A stretch of DNA of 40,219 nt from a virus. The DNA lies in IMG/VR virus record IMGVR_UViG_3300027754_000198, positions 1-40,219 of that record; one strand, given 5' to 3'. The translations under genes and the position numbers were made by a program. The notes below the pieces were generated by a model that saw only the letters and a list, made by a program, of their open reading frames with translations, had not been told where the DNA came from and ran no database searches. Of the stretch, positions 20,960 through 29,896 are shown in pieces (position 1 is the first letter of the stretch; the number at the start of each line of letters is the position of its first letter).

Positions 20960-22918
20960 TCAGTTGTTATTTACGGTTGTAAAGATGCCGCCAGTAGCTG
21001 GAGACACTGTATTCCCGGCACTTGCAGTAGTATTATTAACTATCTTCCAAAGAGTTCCTGAACGCGCAGAACCAACTGTAATATAATCTCCAGCCACAAC
21101 TTGTTTGCCAACCACTCCATCAATAATCCCAGTATTCATTGTAGTGCTAGAGTTAGGATTTAGATAGACGCAGGAATTAGTGCTGGCTCCAGCCATATTA
21201 ATCGAGACGCGAGATATTTTTAAAGTATCCCAACTAGCAGGCCAATTAGATACTGTTCCCGTTCCAGTGCCAGCTCCAGTAGCAACAAATTGTAGTCCAA
21301 TCGTATTACTAGCAGCCCCAACTAATGTCCAATTAGTTGTTCCAATAGAAGCAATATAATACACTCCCCCAATGGTTAATGAGCCAGCATTAACTAATGA
21401 CGATTCATTGGCATGAATACCACGGCAAAATACATTCTGTGTCTGTGCAAAATATCCGCCTTGAATCGTAAGATTCTGCCAATCTGCTATTTCTAAACAA
21501 CTATCACCTGTTGCTGGGTCAAGAATAACATTATCAGAAAAAATACAATCTGTTGTGCGTTGAAGCGTTACAGCATTGCCAGAAATCAACGGACAGTTTT
21601 TAATAGTATTTGCCGTAACTTGTACTCTAGTAGGGCGTTGTAAAGAACCATTCCAATCTAATAATACGCCATATTGCTTAATAGTTTCAATAAAATTGCC
21701 ATAAACCAAAATATCTGATGCACCAAGAATAGCAATGCCTCGACCAGTACTAGTGCTAAGGTCATTTCTAGCCCTGCAATAATTTCCTAAAATACTAATA
21801 TATGATGCTGTTCCATGATAGCCCGCCGCGATGCAATCATCATCAACATTAACAATCATGTTATTGCTAACAATAGCTCTTGTTACGTTTGCTAAGTTAA
21901 TTCCATCAGCATAACAATCACGGATTAAATTGCGTGAGATAATTAAATCTGTAATAGCTGAATCCCCGCCAAAAAATGCAGCAAACTCTCCAGAGTGAAG
22001 AATTTCATTATCACAAAAACTACATTGTGATGCGTTAATTGTAACGGCTTGTTGACCAGCAGTTCTAGCAGTGCAATTACCATCAAAAGTTAAGTGATAT
22101 ATATTTACATTAGTAGACGTATAAATATGCAATACTTGGCTAGCTGTTATGGTTTTAATAACAGAAACGCCCATTCCATCCCCATATAAAGTAAGACCAG
22201 CAGCACTTGTAATATTAATTACACTGGTTTTATAAATGCCTGATGGGAAATATACGGCTCCTTTGGCTGATTGTGCAGCAGAAATAGCAGCGGCAATAGC
22301 AGTTGTATCATTTGTGCTGTTATCTCCAACTGCGCCATAATCTTTAACATTAAATACTTGCGCTGCTCTATTTGCCAAAGAAATAGCCGTTGTGCCACCA
22401 GTAGCCGTTACCAGCCCAGTGCTAATAGTTTTATTTGTCAACGTTTCTGTCCCAGCCAATGTAGCTAATGTTCCAGTGGTGGGGAATGTAACATTGGTCG
22501 AGCCAGTGAGCGTGCGGGTGTAACCAAAGTTGCCGCTTCCCGTAACGGTCATTGCAGCATTATTAGCTATGCCCGTACCACCATTTGCCGCTGGAAGCAC
22601 TCCCGTTACTTGACTTGTTAGATTAACACCACTTAGAGTGCCGCCAAGGGTTAAGTTTCCACTAGAAGTAACTGTTCCAGATAGCGTTATGCCATTTACT
22701 GTTCCTGTTCCCCCTACGCTAGTGACAGTGCCTGTTCCAGCGGCTGTAGATGCAATCGTTACCCCACTGCTGCTTCTAGTAACGGTGACATTAGCTCCCG
22801 CCAGAATGTTCATCTGGGTGTCTTCCATCATCCTATTCAAACGAATAGCTGTGGCCTCATTGGTTTCCCAATTAGCCTTGTCGTCAGACCAAGTGTATCC
22901 TGTTTGTAGGTCAGACAT
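20960..22918 (-). CDS. Tailspike with pectate-lyase-like beta helix
   Basis: 652 residues. The first 60 or so are an attachment head (WSDDKANWETNEATAIRLNR), then a Thr/Gly-rich shaft. FNVKDYGAVGDNSTNDTTAI (about 188-207) then AVYFPSGIYKTS is the classic entry of the pectate-lyase-3 right-handed beta helix found in spikes that bind or cut surface polysaccharide. A small inserted module (about 506-550, GSLTIGGVYYIASIGTTNWT) is of a type common in phage tail proteins. No catalytic residues can be assigned with confidence. Confidence 0.8.
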   Translation of the reverse strand: MSDLQTGYTWSDDKANWETNEATAIRLNRMMEDTQMNILAGANVTVTRSSSGVTIASTAAGTGTVTSVGGTGTVNGITLSGTVTSSGNLTLGGTLSGVNLTSQVTGVLPAANGGTGIANNAAMTVTGSGNFGYTRTLTGSTNVTFPTTGTLATLAGTETLTNKTISTGLVTATGGTTAISLANRAAQVFNVKDYGAVGDNSTNDTTAIAAAISAAQSAKGAVYFPSGIYKTSVINITSAAGLTLYGDGMGVSVIKTITASQVLHIYTSTNVNIYHLTFDGNCTARTAGQQAVTINASQCSFCDNEILHSGEFAAFFGGDSAITDLIISRNLIRDCYADGINLANVTRAIVSNNMIVNVDDDCIAAGYHGTASYISILGNYCRARNDLSTSTGRGIAILGASDILVYGNFIETIKQYGVLLDWNGSLQRPTRVQVTANTIKNCPLISGNAVTLQRTTDCIFSDNVILDPATGDSCLEIADWQNLTIQGGYFAQTQNVFCRGIHANESSLVNAGSLTIGGVYYIASIGTTNWTLVGAASNTIGLQFVATGAGTGTGTVSNWPASWDTLKISRVSINMAGASTNSCVYLNPNSSTTMNTGIIDGVVGKQVVAGDYITVGSARSGTLWKIVNNTTASAGNTVSPATGGIFTTVNNN

Positions 22919-25092
22919 TATACTTTAGAATTGATGCCTTGGTCGGTAAGTTGGGCGGATATTTTGATAGTGCGGATTTTAGGGCGGCCAATCGTAGGGG
23001 CTAATACAAATTGCCCACCGTATCCACGAACATTCCCAATGCGGCCACGCGCCGAAGCATCTTCTGATATAGGTAGTGTTTCGCCTAACATAGTGGAAAG
23101 AGAGTCCAAGAATTCTGAGCTATCTGGATTTTCTGTTAAGAACGCAATCTGCATATCTGAAACATTACTGTCAGAGCTTTGGGCTTGTAGCTCAAAGGAA
23201 TTAAAGCGTTTTCTATCCATTGTGCCGCCTGTATATTGGCGGGTCTTTAATTCAGAATTAATTGGATAATAAGCGGCTGTTCCACCAATCTGTAGGTTTA
23301 CAACGTCCTTATCGTCTTCGCGGTAGTTTAATATATGGATGCCGCCGTCTTTGTTCACCACATAGAGACTATTGAGACCGCCAGCTCCTGCTCTAATAAA
23401 CTCACGAACATTCCAGCCATTCTGTTCAATAATGTCTAATGACTCCCAGCCTTGATTAAGGAAATTATAGATAAGAATGGCGTTATTCTCTGTTGATGTA
23501 TCTAACGGCACAGCAATGTAATAGCGATTGTCGTGATAGGTAGCTACGCAATTTGCAATATAGTCTGGGTTAATGCGTTGAATAAGCGGATTGATAGCCT
23601 CGCTCATAGGGATAGATGCGCCCCGCAAATTGTATAAATCCTCAAAGTTGATAGAATATACGCCGTTGTCGGACAAAAAGAAGATTTGATTGCCCACTTG
23701 CACTACAGTTTTGCGAGCAATACAACCTACTTCACGGGTTACCTCTTGCACCGATACGTCCTTTAGAGGTTGGCTTACGCCGCGAATAAGATGGATAGTG
23801 TTGCGATTGAACACTACAACATTATCTTCGGCAAACGGCTGAATAGCAACAACGTAGTCGGCTCCGCCAGAGGCAATGCGGAAGTTATTCTCAATCTGGT
23901 CGTAAGTGTTCTGGTCAAGAATATCGGACGCAATAATCTCATCCGTAATGTTTCTGCTGGTGATGGTGGGGCTGCCGCTGCTACCAGTGGATGTATAGTA
24001 ATAGGGCATCCAAAGCCGTCTCTGATGATAGATAGCCCACGGGGGCGCAGGCATGTGGGTGAAACCAGCCCCAGCACTTTGCGGAGAACCTAACACCACT
24101 GTAGCCCCTGTAATGTTATCGGCTGTGGCAAAGAACGTAAATGTATTAGCACTTGCCGTTGTAATAAAATACTCTGACAGGTTATTTAGATTGGTTGTGC
24201 CACGGTCAATAATCCTAACAGTGTTACCCGCCACCAGCCCATGCGCTGTTTCGCTAATAGTGACAACGCCGTTGGCAATAGCACAATTAGCTGAAGCCGT
24301 TAATGTTAAGGGTTGGGTGTATGCGCCATTAGATACTAACGTAAAAGCTGGGCTGCCAACAAGTGTTCCTGTAAATTGCAAGGTGGTTAAACCATCACGG
24401 AACAAGAAAAGATAATTAAACGCCTGTAACAGATTAACGTCTGTATCTATGGTGATGCCGCCGGGATAGGTGATGGTGTTCGTGGTAGCTCCTGTGCTTA
24501 CATTCACTGCCTTCACACCCGTATTGGTGGCAAGCATGATGTATTCATCATTATCAGACGTAGGGTCTGAGAATAAACAGCTACCAAATACAGCATTAAC
24601 AATCGTGTCTTCTAGTCTTGGTGCGCCAACTACGGCAGTGCCTGTGGCCGTCCCAGAGATGCCTGCAATTGTAATGCTAACAGAGGTGCTGTTCACCACT
24701 GTAATAATATAATTCTGCGCTACAAAAGATGGGCTAATGCCTGTTATGCCAGAGACATACGCCAGTGTAGTGGTGGTAAAAGCATGAGCGGTGGCAAACC
24801 CAATAGTAATGGTGGTAGACACCCTTGTTACACTATTGCCCGTTTTGTTGGCATAAGTGTAGAACGGCAACGTTAATGCTGTGGCGTTAGTGGCAAGGGA
24901 AGCTCCAAAGTTTTGCACGCCCATGCGCGTCTGCCACGCGCCATCTAAGTCCATACGTCCATTAGTGGACAACGCTACTTCTCCCGCCTTCAATTGGTCG
25001 GGACGCAAGCGAGCGTTCATGCGAGCAAATCCCGTATCCCCTTCTTCCATAAGAGGTGTGTCTAAGGGGCCATAATTATTAAAACGCGCCAT
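22918..25092 (-). CDS. Tail tubular protein B / stabilisation protein-like
   Basis: 724 residues. The N-terminus MARFNNYGPLDTPLMEEGDTGFARMN and the following WQTRMGVQ are typical of nozzle-type tail proteins that extend the podovirus tail. Two inserted Ig-like or FCCH-like beta modules (near 93-155 and 256-318) carry the HAFT / HGLVAGNTVRI pattern, and the same kind of insert occurs in the tail adaptor. Predicted to form the tail tube end that contacts the spikes. Confidence 0.78.
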   Translation of the reverse strand: MARFNNYGPLDTPLMEEGDTGFARMNARLRPDQLKAGEVALSTNGRMDLDGAWQTRMGVQNFGASLATNATALTLPFYTYANKTGNSVTRVSTTITIGFATAHAFTTTTLAYVSGITGISPSFVAQNYIITVVNSTSVSITIAGISGTATGTAVVGAPRLEDTIVNAVFGSCLFSDPTSDNDEYIMLATNTGVKAVNVSTGATTNTITYPGGITIDTDVNLLQAFNYLFLFRDGLTTLQFTGTLVGSPAFTLVSNGAYTQPLTLTASANCAIANGVVTISETAHGLVAGNTVRIIDRGTTNLNNLSEYFITTASANTFTFFATADNITGATVVLGSPQSAGAGFTHMPAPPWAIYHQRRLWMPYYYTSTGSSGSPTITSRNITDEIIASDILDQNTYDQIENNFRIASGGADYVVAIQPFAEDNVVVFNRNTIHLIRGVSQPLKDVSVQEVTREVGCIARKTVVQVGNQIFFLSDNGVYSINFEDLYNLRGASIPMSEAINPLIQRINPDYIANCVATYHDNRYYIAVPLDTSTENNAILIYNFLNQGWESLDIIEQNGWNVREFIRAGAGGLNSLYVVNKDGGIHILNYREDDKDVVNLQIGGTAAYYPINSELKTRQYTGGTMDRKRFNSFELQAQSSDSNVSDMQIAFLTENPDSSEFLDSLSTMLGETLPISEDASARGRIGNVRGYGGQFVLAPTIGRPKIRTIKISAQLTDQGINSKV

Positions 25093-25106
25093 AGACGTAT
25101 ATTACC

Positions 25107-25349
25107 TTAACAGTCCCATGCCCTGCGCGACCAATACCCAGCTCCTAGCTTGTTATCTTTGCCTTTGATGCCGCCAGACCTAGCGCAATAGCTTTTCTTG
25201 CGTGCTGGGGAGGACTTCTTAATTGACATATTAGCGTCTCCAAAACGCACAATACGTTCCTGTCCATTGGCACAAGCACGCACGACAGACTTCTTGCCGC
25301 CTTGGATGTCGCGTCTAGGGCTGTTACAAGGCAAATCCCTTGGATTCAT
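25107..25349 (-). CDS. Conserved small basic phage protein (VRFGD...ARKKSYCARSGGI)
   Basis: 80 residues, highly basic. The block ERIVRFGDANMSIKKSSPAR then KSYCARSGGIKGKDN and a C-terminal YWSRRAWDC resembles a conserved small phage protein I recall with an (I/V)RFG core and a YW end. Function unknown; it is usually found among structural genes. It lies one base from the stop of the preceding 56-residue gene. Confidence 0.7.
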   Translation of the reverse strand: MNPRDLPCNSPRRDIQGGKKSVVRACANGQERIVRFGDANMSIKKSSPARKKSYCARSGGIKGKDNKLGAGYWSRRAWDC

Positions 25350-25350
25350 C

Positions 25351-25521
25351 TCAGCAAGACTTACGAGAAGTGGAATAGCTCATGCGACCACCATTAGCCG
25401 TGCCAGCTTCCATAACACGTTTCTTGGCAGATTCGCCTTGTTCGTGTTTCATCTTAGCCATCTTCTGTTCTTTGGTGTATGGCTTCATTGTCTTATCTAG
25501 CTTCATTTTAGGTGATTTCAT
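25351..25521 (-). CDS. Small lysine-rich late protein
   Basis: 56 residues, very rich in Lys and Met, beginning MKSPKMKLDKTMKPYTKEQK and ending in a Ser/Arg-rich tail, probably largely disordered or helical. The start at 25521 follows an AT-rich leader. The stop is one base before the next gene. Such short basic proteins are common between lysis and tail genes in phages. Function unknown. Confidence 0.6.
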   Translation of the reverse strand: MKSPKMKLDKTMKPYTKEQKMAKMKHEQGESAKKRVMEAGTANGGRMSYSTSRKSC

Positions 25522-25592
25522 AGAATAGGTGGGTATTGTGTGCTTAAAGCGTCAAATGGCCTTAAAACGCACGGAAAGGGTGCTACAAGCGA

Positions 25593-26033
25593 TTACTTGG
25601 CAGTTCTAGCCAAAGGACGGCTACCAAACCACCACATAACGGCTGTTGAGGTAGTGAATACAAAGTCGGAGATAACGGCTTCTGTGGCAGTTATACCTAG
25701 TTTATCGCCAAATATGATAGAACTTAGGGTGATTATCATGGCCCAAGTGAGGCCGGGACGGGTAAACGCCCTAAAAGCGTCCACTAACACACGGATGGCT
25801 GACACCCAGACAGGGGTGTTCTCAGGGATGGCAATGTCTTCATTGGCCTGTTGGGACGTGTTAAAGGCCGCCAGCTCACCCTCCGTCACCTTGAGCCGTG
25901 CCATGCTCTCCATCTTGCGTATCTCAATGTCGGCCTCCATCCCCTTGGCTTTAACATCAGCCCACTTCTGGAAAAGGCTTAGGATGCCGCCGAGTAAGCT
26001 GCCCCCTAATGCGCTGCTGATAAAGCTAAACAT
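25593..26033 (-). CDS. Holin-like membrane protein
   Basis: 146 residues. An N-terminal hydrophobic segment (about 5-20, ISSALGGSLLGGILSL), a charged helix, then two further hydrophobic segments (about 95-110, WAMIITLSSIIFG; and 124-137, FVFTTSTAVMWWFG) before the GSRPLAR end. This layout and the WWFGSRP end match three-span phage holins of the GTA-holin type. Holins perforate the inner membrane to time lysis. It closes a run of small membrane or helical proteins. Confidence 0.75.
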   Translation of the reverse strand: MFSFISSALGGSLLGGILSLFQKWADVKAKGMEADIEIRKMESMARLKVTEGELAAFNTSQQANEDIAIPENTPVWVSAIRVLVDAFRAFTRPGLTWAMIITLSSIIFGDKLGITATEAVISDFVFTTSTAVMWWFGSRPLARTAK

Positions 26034-26034
26034 A

Positions 26035-26187
26035 TTAGTCTTGGGCGGCTGGCTCAGGCTTAGGCTTTAAGGCTTCAGCAAGCTGTTCAGCGCATTTGCG
26101 GATAAGCTCATGCTGCTCCGCATTTAGCGGGGCAAGACGGGCGGCGTTATAGAGATTGTTGAGGGCTTGTTCTGTGGTCATACTCAT
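26035..26187 (-). CDS. Small helical protein in the lysis cluster
   Basis: 50 residues, MSMTTEQALNNLYNAARLAP at the start, then an acidic helix and a Pro/Lys tail ending QPAAQD-like. ATG overlaps the stop of the preceding gene (ATGA), and its stop lies one base before the holin-like start. Similar short helical proteins sit near holins in other phages as I recall. An accessory or regulatory role is possible but unproven. Confidence 0.6.
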   Translation of the reverse strand: MSMTTEQALNNLYNAARLAPLNAEQHELIRKCAEQLAEALKPKPEPAAQD

Positions 26188-26405
26188 CCATTACGTTTAA
26201 TAAACCAAGCTGTCAAGGCCGAAATTACTGCCGCCAAAATTGCCACCTTCCCTTTAAGCTCGTTCTTAAAACTTTCCAGCATCGTCACGCGACCGTTGGT
26301 TTTAATGCACTGCTGCAACACTTGCTCAAGCATCTTATCTTGAGCGTCCATTCTGGTCAGAATCGAGGACAACTGGGCATTCACACTTAATGGGTCGTAG
26401 CTCAT
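26184..26405 (-). CDS. XhlA-like small membrane protein
   Basis: 73 residues: an N-terminal coiled-coil helix (about 8-50, with NGRVTMLESFKNELK) followed by one C-terminal membrane span (about 53-69, VAILAAVISALTAWFI) and a basic end. This layout is that of XhlA-type phage lysis accessory proteins and tail-anchored spanin-like proteins. It overlaps both neighbours by four bases and probably works with the holin-like protein. Confidence 0.65.
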   Translation of the reverse strand: MSYDPLSVNAQLSSILTRMDAQDKMLEQVLQQCIKTNGRVTMLESFKNELKGKVAILAAVISALTAWFIKRNG

Positions 26406-26551
26406 TTGCGCTTATTGATTAGGTCGAACAGAGCCTTTATTTTTTCTTCCACCACCGCCACCCGCAAATCCAGCTTACTAAGCACGATGATGAGTGTGAT
26501 GACACCCAGCAAGATGGGCCAAGCCTTCATGATTAAATCTAGTGCGCTCAT
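26402..26551 (-). CDS. Small N-terminally anchored membrane protein (spanin/holin candidate)
   Basis: 49 residues. One membrane span near the N-terminus (about 9-25, KAWPILLGVITLIIVL) is followed by a charged helical tail (LRVAVVEEKIKALFDLINKRK). That is the layout of inner-membrane spanin subunits and of some antiholins. It starts in an ATGA overlap with the stop of the tail fibre gene and ends in one with the next gene, so the whole lysis set is translationally coupled. Confidence 0.6.
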   Translation of the reverse strand: MSALDLIMKAWPILLGVITLIIVLSKLDLRVAVVEEKIKALFDLINKRK

Positions 26552-29256
26552 TTGGATTCGAGGGCGGCGAGGCGTTTGCGGAGGGATTGCAACTCGGCTA
26601 CGAGGTTGGCGATAACTTCAGCAGTGCTGGCTTGCATACCTTGATAGATAGGCTTGCCATCTGCATCTACCGCATCTTTTTCTCCTGCAACAGACGTAGG
26701 TGATACTTCAGCAAATTCATGAGCAATGAAACCAACGCCCTTGTCACCAGTGTCCCAGTCAAACGTGCGAGGTTTTAGAGCGTCAATAAATGTGCCGCTA
26801 CCAGTAAGGTCTTTGACATTTGATTTGCGGCGATAATCGGATGTTACGTTATATAAAACAGCAGAAGTGGTAGATTGAGTAATGCTGCCAATTATCCCAC
26901 TTGCATAGGCAAATGTTGCGTAATAATTTCCATTTGCCGTTCCAGTATCATGCCCAATAAAAACGCCTCCAAGCGTTCCAGAAGTATTGCAAAGCTGAAC
27001 TCCTGTTGCGGGTGAAGCAGTAGCCGTCGTCGTCCCCACCAGCAAATTGCCGCTGCTGTCGATACGCACTTTTTCTGTGTTACCACCAGTAGAAAACTTA
27101 ATCACTCCGCTACCAGAATCAGACATGATACTGATTGGACTTATTGAATACAGAAACGCATTACCAGATGCACTTGCTCCATACGCAGTAGAACTCTGTT
27201 TGCCTAACTGAGTGATATTGGCATCTACTGAATTACCTAATGCAATAACAGTATCAACAGCGGTGGTGTTGCGGATATCTAATTTGTAGGCAGGACTCGC
27301 CGTCCCAATGCCGACGTTGCCGTTATGATTGATACGCATAGCCTCCGTCATTATACCAGTCGCACTAAGTTTTGTGGCTAGGATTAAAGCTCCAGAATAA
27401 TAGCCAGAATCACTTACACCTTTAATTGCAGCATAAGTTGCGCTGCTTGCTCCACCAAGAATAATTGTTCCACCTACACCAGTAGCCGCTGTATTTGTTG
27501 TAGATATGTTTAGATTGCCCTGCGTGGTTAGAGCAACATCAGCACTGTTACTCGACAAAGTCCCAGTGACCGCGAGGCCAGTGGAGGAGAACGAGCCAAT
27601 CAATGAACCACTTGCGTAATGGTTTGATGTCAGCCCATACATTCCAATAGCACGCCAAGCAGAGCCAGTGCGATTATACGCCTGCAACACACCGATATTG
27701 TTGCCAGCATCATAGCCAATCTCAAGATTAGAACCAGATGGCGCACCCGTAATAGAAGGAAAATATGCTCCAACCGCACCGTTAATCTGCCCCGTGGCCG
27801 ACAAAGCCCCTGTGATTGCCGCGCCTGCGGAAGTTACATCCAACCTTTTTGTGCCGCTAATAATCGTCTGCACTGGTTGCGCTGAATAAATAACCGTAGC
27901 ATATGCAGAGCTACCAGAAAAAAATGCGCCAGCTACCGATGATTCCTGCCCAAAATACAAATCGCCTCCAGTGTTTGCAAACTCTAGCCAGTTTTGTGTA
28001 GTGCCTAAACTGCTAGGAGTAGCGTTGACAGCCATGCCCGAAGCCTTGAGCGTCGTAAAGCTACCCGCCGCAGCCGTGGTCTGACCGATGGCCGTGGAGT
28101 TTAGGCCAGTGGAGGTGAAGGTTCCGACAATAGTTCCAGCAGTAACTTGAAATTCGCCGCGTGAAATAGTAAACGCATCGTTTGTAGTTCCTGCCGTCCA
28201 ATTATAGGTAAAGCCGTCTGTGTAATGTATTTTGGCATTAGCCCCAGAAGAGTTTGCAGTTAGTCTGGAAATAATTCCAGTTGTGGCATTCCCCCCTTGG
28301 ACTTGCAGCTTTGCATCAGTTCCAGCCGCCACACCACCAATTCCGAAAGCACCGCTAAACGTCCCAGTTGTCCCGCTAATCGCCCCGCCGCTGATTGCAT
28401 CCGCACCCACATCAATCGCGCCGAAGCCGCTTGTGATGCTGCCGCTGTTAAGTGCGCCCACGGTGACAAGCGCAGAAGTTCCAACGTAGCCGGTGCAGCT
28501 TGCAAGGTTGCCGCTGGCTGGCGTGCCAAGAACAGGCGCAGTCATTGTCGGACTTGTAAGCGTCTTGTTCGTTAGCGTGTCCGTAGTCGCTTTACCAACC
28601 AATGTATCCGTAGCCACTGGCAGCGTTAGCACTGATGTTCCTGCTGTTGCCCCAGATAACACTGTAGTTGTGCCGCTGGTAGAACCACTCAGCTTAACAC
28701 CTGTTGTGCCAAAAGTTGGCAATGTCGCAAACACTAACGCACCACTTCCTGTCTCATCACTAATTACTCCCGCTAGTTCTGCTGATGTGGTGGCCGCCAG
28801 AACCGAGATTTTATCTGTTGTCACTACCAATGTCTTGCTGGCAGGGATTGTTGTGCTATTAAGCGTAGTGGTGCTAGTGGATGAAAGCGTCGTAAAAGCA
28901 CCCGTAGAAGGGCTGCTAGCACCCACGGCTGTCGCTGTGATGCCTACAGAGCTATAATCCGTGCTTACGCCCACCACCGCGCCCGTGCGCCCGAATACGC
29001 TATCCACAGCGTCTGTGTTGTCTACCTTTTGCCAAGCCGAGCCATTGCTGATAATCCAATCGCCAATGTTAAACACTAAGCTAAACTGCGTACCAGCCGC
29101 ACTCACCACATAATAAAATCCATTAGTTGTGCTATCTGGTGGATTTATTAATGTAGGCGTATTTGTAGCTGCACTCCATGCCCCTTTGTACGTCACCGTA
29201 CCTTTGAGCAAGCTGGGCGGAGCGTAGTTGATTACTTGGTCAAAGATTCCAGACAT
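26548..29256 (-). CDS. Tail fibre with S74 intramolecular chaperone
   Basis: 902 residues. After an attachment head (about 1-80) comes a very long Ser/Thr/Gly-rich beta shaft with TLTNKTLTSPTM-type fibre repeats. The C-terminal 97 residues are a peptidase S74 chaperone domain. SDYRRKSNV places the predicted cleavage Ser at 806 and the catalytic Lys at 811, and GFIAHE and a final coiled coil follow. In the family this domain trimerises the fibre and then cuts itself off. The mature fibre would end before Ser806. Likely host-recognition protein. Confidence 0.85.
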   Translation of the reverse strand: MSGIFDQVINYAPPSLLKGTVTYKGAWSAATNTPTLINPPDSTTNGFYYVVSAAGTQFSLVFNIGDWIISNGSAWQKVDNTDAVDSVFGRTGAVVGVSTDYSSVGITATAVGASSPSTGAFTTLSSTSTTTLNSTTIPASKTLVVTTDKISVLAATTSAELAGVISDETGSGALVFATLPTFGTTGVKLSGSTSGTTTVLSGATAGTSVLTLPVATDTLVGKATTDTLTNKTLTSPTMTAPVLGTPASGNLASCTGYVGTSALVTVGALNSGSITSGFGAIDVGADAISGGAISGTTGTFSGAFGIGGVAAGTDAKLQVQGGNATTGIISRLTANSSGANAKIHYTDGFTYNWTAGTTNDAFTISRGEFQVTAGTIVGTFTSTGLNSTAIGQTTAAAGSFTTLKASGMAVNATPSSLGTTQNWLEFANTGGDLYFGQESSVAGAFFSGSSAYATVIYSAQPVQTIISGTKRLDVTSAGAAITGALSATGQINGAVGAYFPSITGAPSGSNLEIGYDAGNNIGVLQAYNRTGSAWRAIGMYGLTSNHYASGSLIGSFSSTGLAVTGTLSSNSADVALTTQGNLNISTTNTAATGVGGTIILGGASSATYAAIKGVSDSGYYSGALILATKLSATGIMTEAMRINHNGNVGIGTASPAYKLDIRNTTAVDTVIALGNSVDANITQLGKQSSTAYGASASGNAFLYSISPISIMSDSGSGVIKFSTGGNTEKVRIDSSGNLLVGTTTATASPATGVQLCNTSGTLGGVFIGHDTGTANGNYYATFAYASGIIGSITQSTTSAVLYNVTSDYRRKSNVKDLTGSGTFIDALKPRTFDWDTGDKGVGFIAHEFAEVSPTSVAGEKDAVDADGKPIYQGMQASTAEVIANLVAELQSLRKRLAALESK

Positions 29257-29257
29257 A

Positions 29258-29578
29258 TTAGGCGTAGTTGAGTTCGCTGATTGTAAGTGTGCCGCTGCCA
29301 GATGTTGCTATCACCTTAGCAGCAATAGCCCATGAACGACTCCAAATACCAGAGTTGCCATCCTTAAAAATGTGTCCAGCCGCAGCAGTGGGAGTGCTAC
29401 CATCAATCGTGACACGCATATCGCACCCATCTAAGCTCCAATAGACATGGCTAGTGGTTGAATTAAGTGCCGCCACAATAAAATTGGAAGCAGACGCACC
29501 AACAGCTAGTGTACGATAGGTGACACCAGAAACTGGCAATACTTGCATTGGGCCATTAACAATTCTGGAATTAGACAT
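29258..29578 (-). CDS. Small tail protein, paralogue A
   Basis: 106 residues, beta-rich. The core MRVTIDGSTPTAAAGHIF, then W, then AAKVIAT, matches the neighbouring 103-residue protein (VYVTFDGSTPSSSNGHLY, then W and AAKFIRAT), so the two are tandem paralogues. The DGSTP...GH block occurs in small phage decoration or tail proteins as I recall. Located between tail adaptor and fibre. Exact role unknown. Confidence 0.7.
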   Translation of the reverse strand: MSNSRIVNGPMQVLPVSGVTYRTLAVGASASNFIVAALNSTTSHVYWSLDGCDMRVTIDGSTPTAAAGHIFKDGNSGIWSRSWAIAAKVIATSGSGTLTISELNYA

Positions 29579-29582
29579 ATAA

Positions 29583-29894
29583 TTAAGAAGTAAAAGGACT
29601 GCCGTAAACTGTAGCGTCTACTGTTGCACGAATGAATTTAGCTGCATCTGCTCTGTTGGCACTCCAGAACTCGCGGGTGTTTGCGGCATATAAATGCCCA
29701 TTGCTTGAGCTAGGTGTGCTGCCATCAAAAGTGACATACACGCCAGCCGTCTGTACCTCAAACAACACAAACTTTGTTTTGCCGTCATAGAAAGCTGACG
29801 TAAAAGGGATAGCAGCACTGCTAACCGTGATTTTCTGAAGCGTAGCCCCCGGAGCGGGAAGCGGATATAAATTGACTGAGAATGTATTAGCCAT
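29583..29894 (-). CDS. Small tail protein, paralogue B
   Basis: 103 residues, paralogue of the next gene downstream through the DGSTPSSSNGHLY block and the W...AAKFI motif. Start at 29894 after a TAATC leader; no Shine-Dalgarno site. Both paralogues lack enzymatic motifs, so a structural or decoration role on the tail is the simplest reading. Confidence 0.7.
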   Translation of the reverse strand: MANTFSVNLYPLPAPGATLQKITVSSAAIPFTSAFYDGKTKFVLFEVQTAGVYVTFDGSTPSSSNGHLYAANTREFWSANRADAAKFIRATVDATVYGSPFTS

Positions 29895-29896
29895 GA

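Noticed and set aside
28232-28957. Antisense frames over the tail fibre gene
   Set aside because: Repetitive Thr/Ser-rich fibre sequence leaves opposite frames open; translations are Ala/Val/Pro-rich and featureless.
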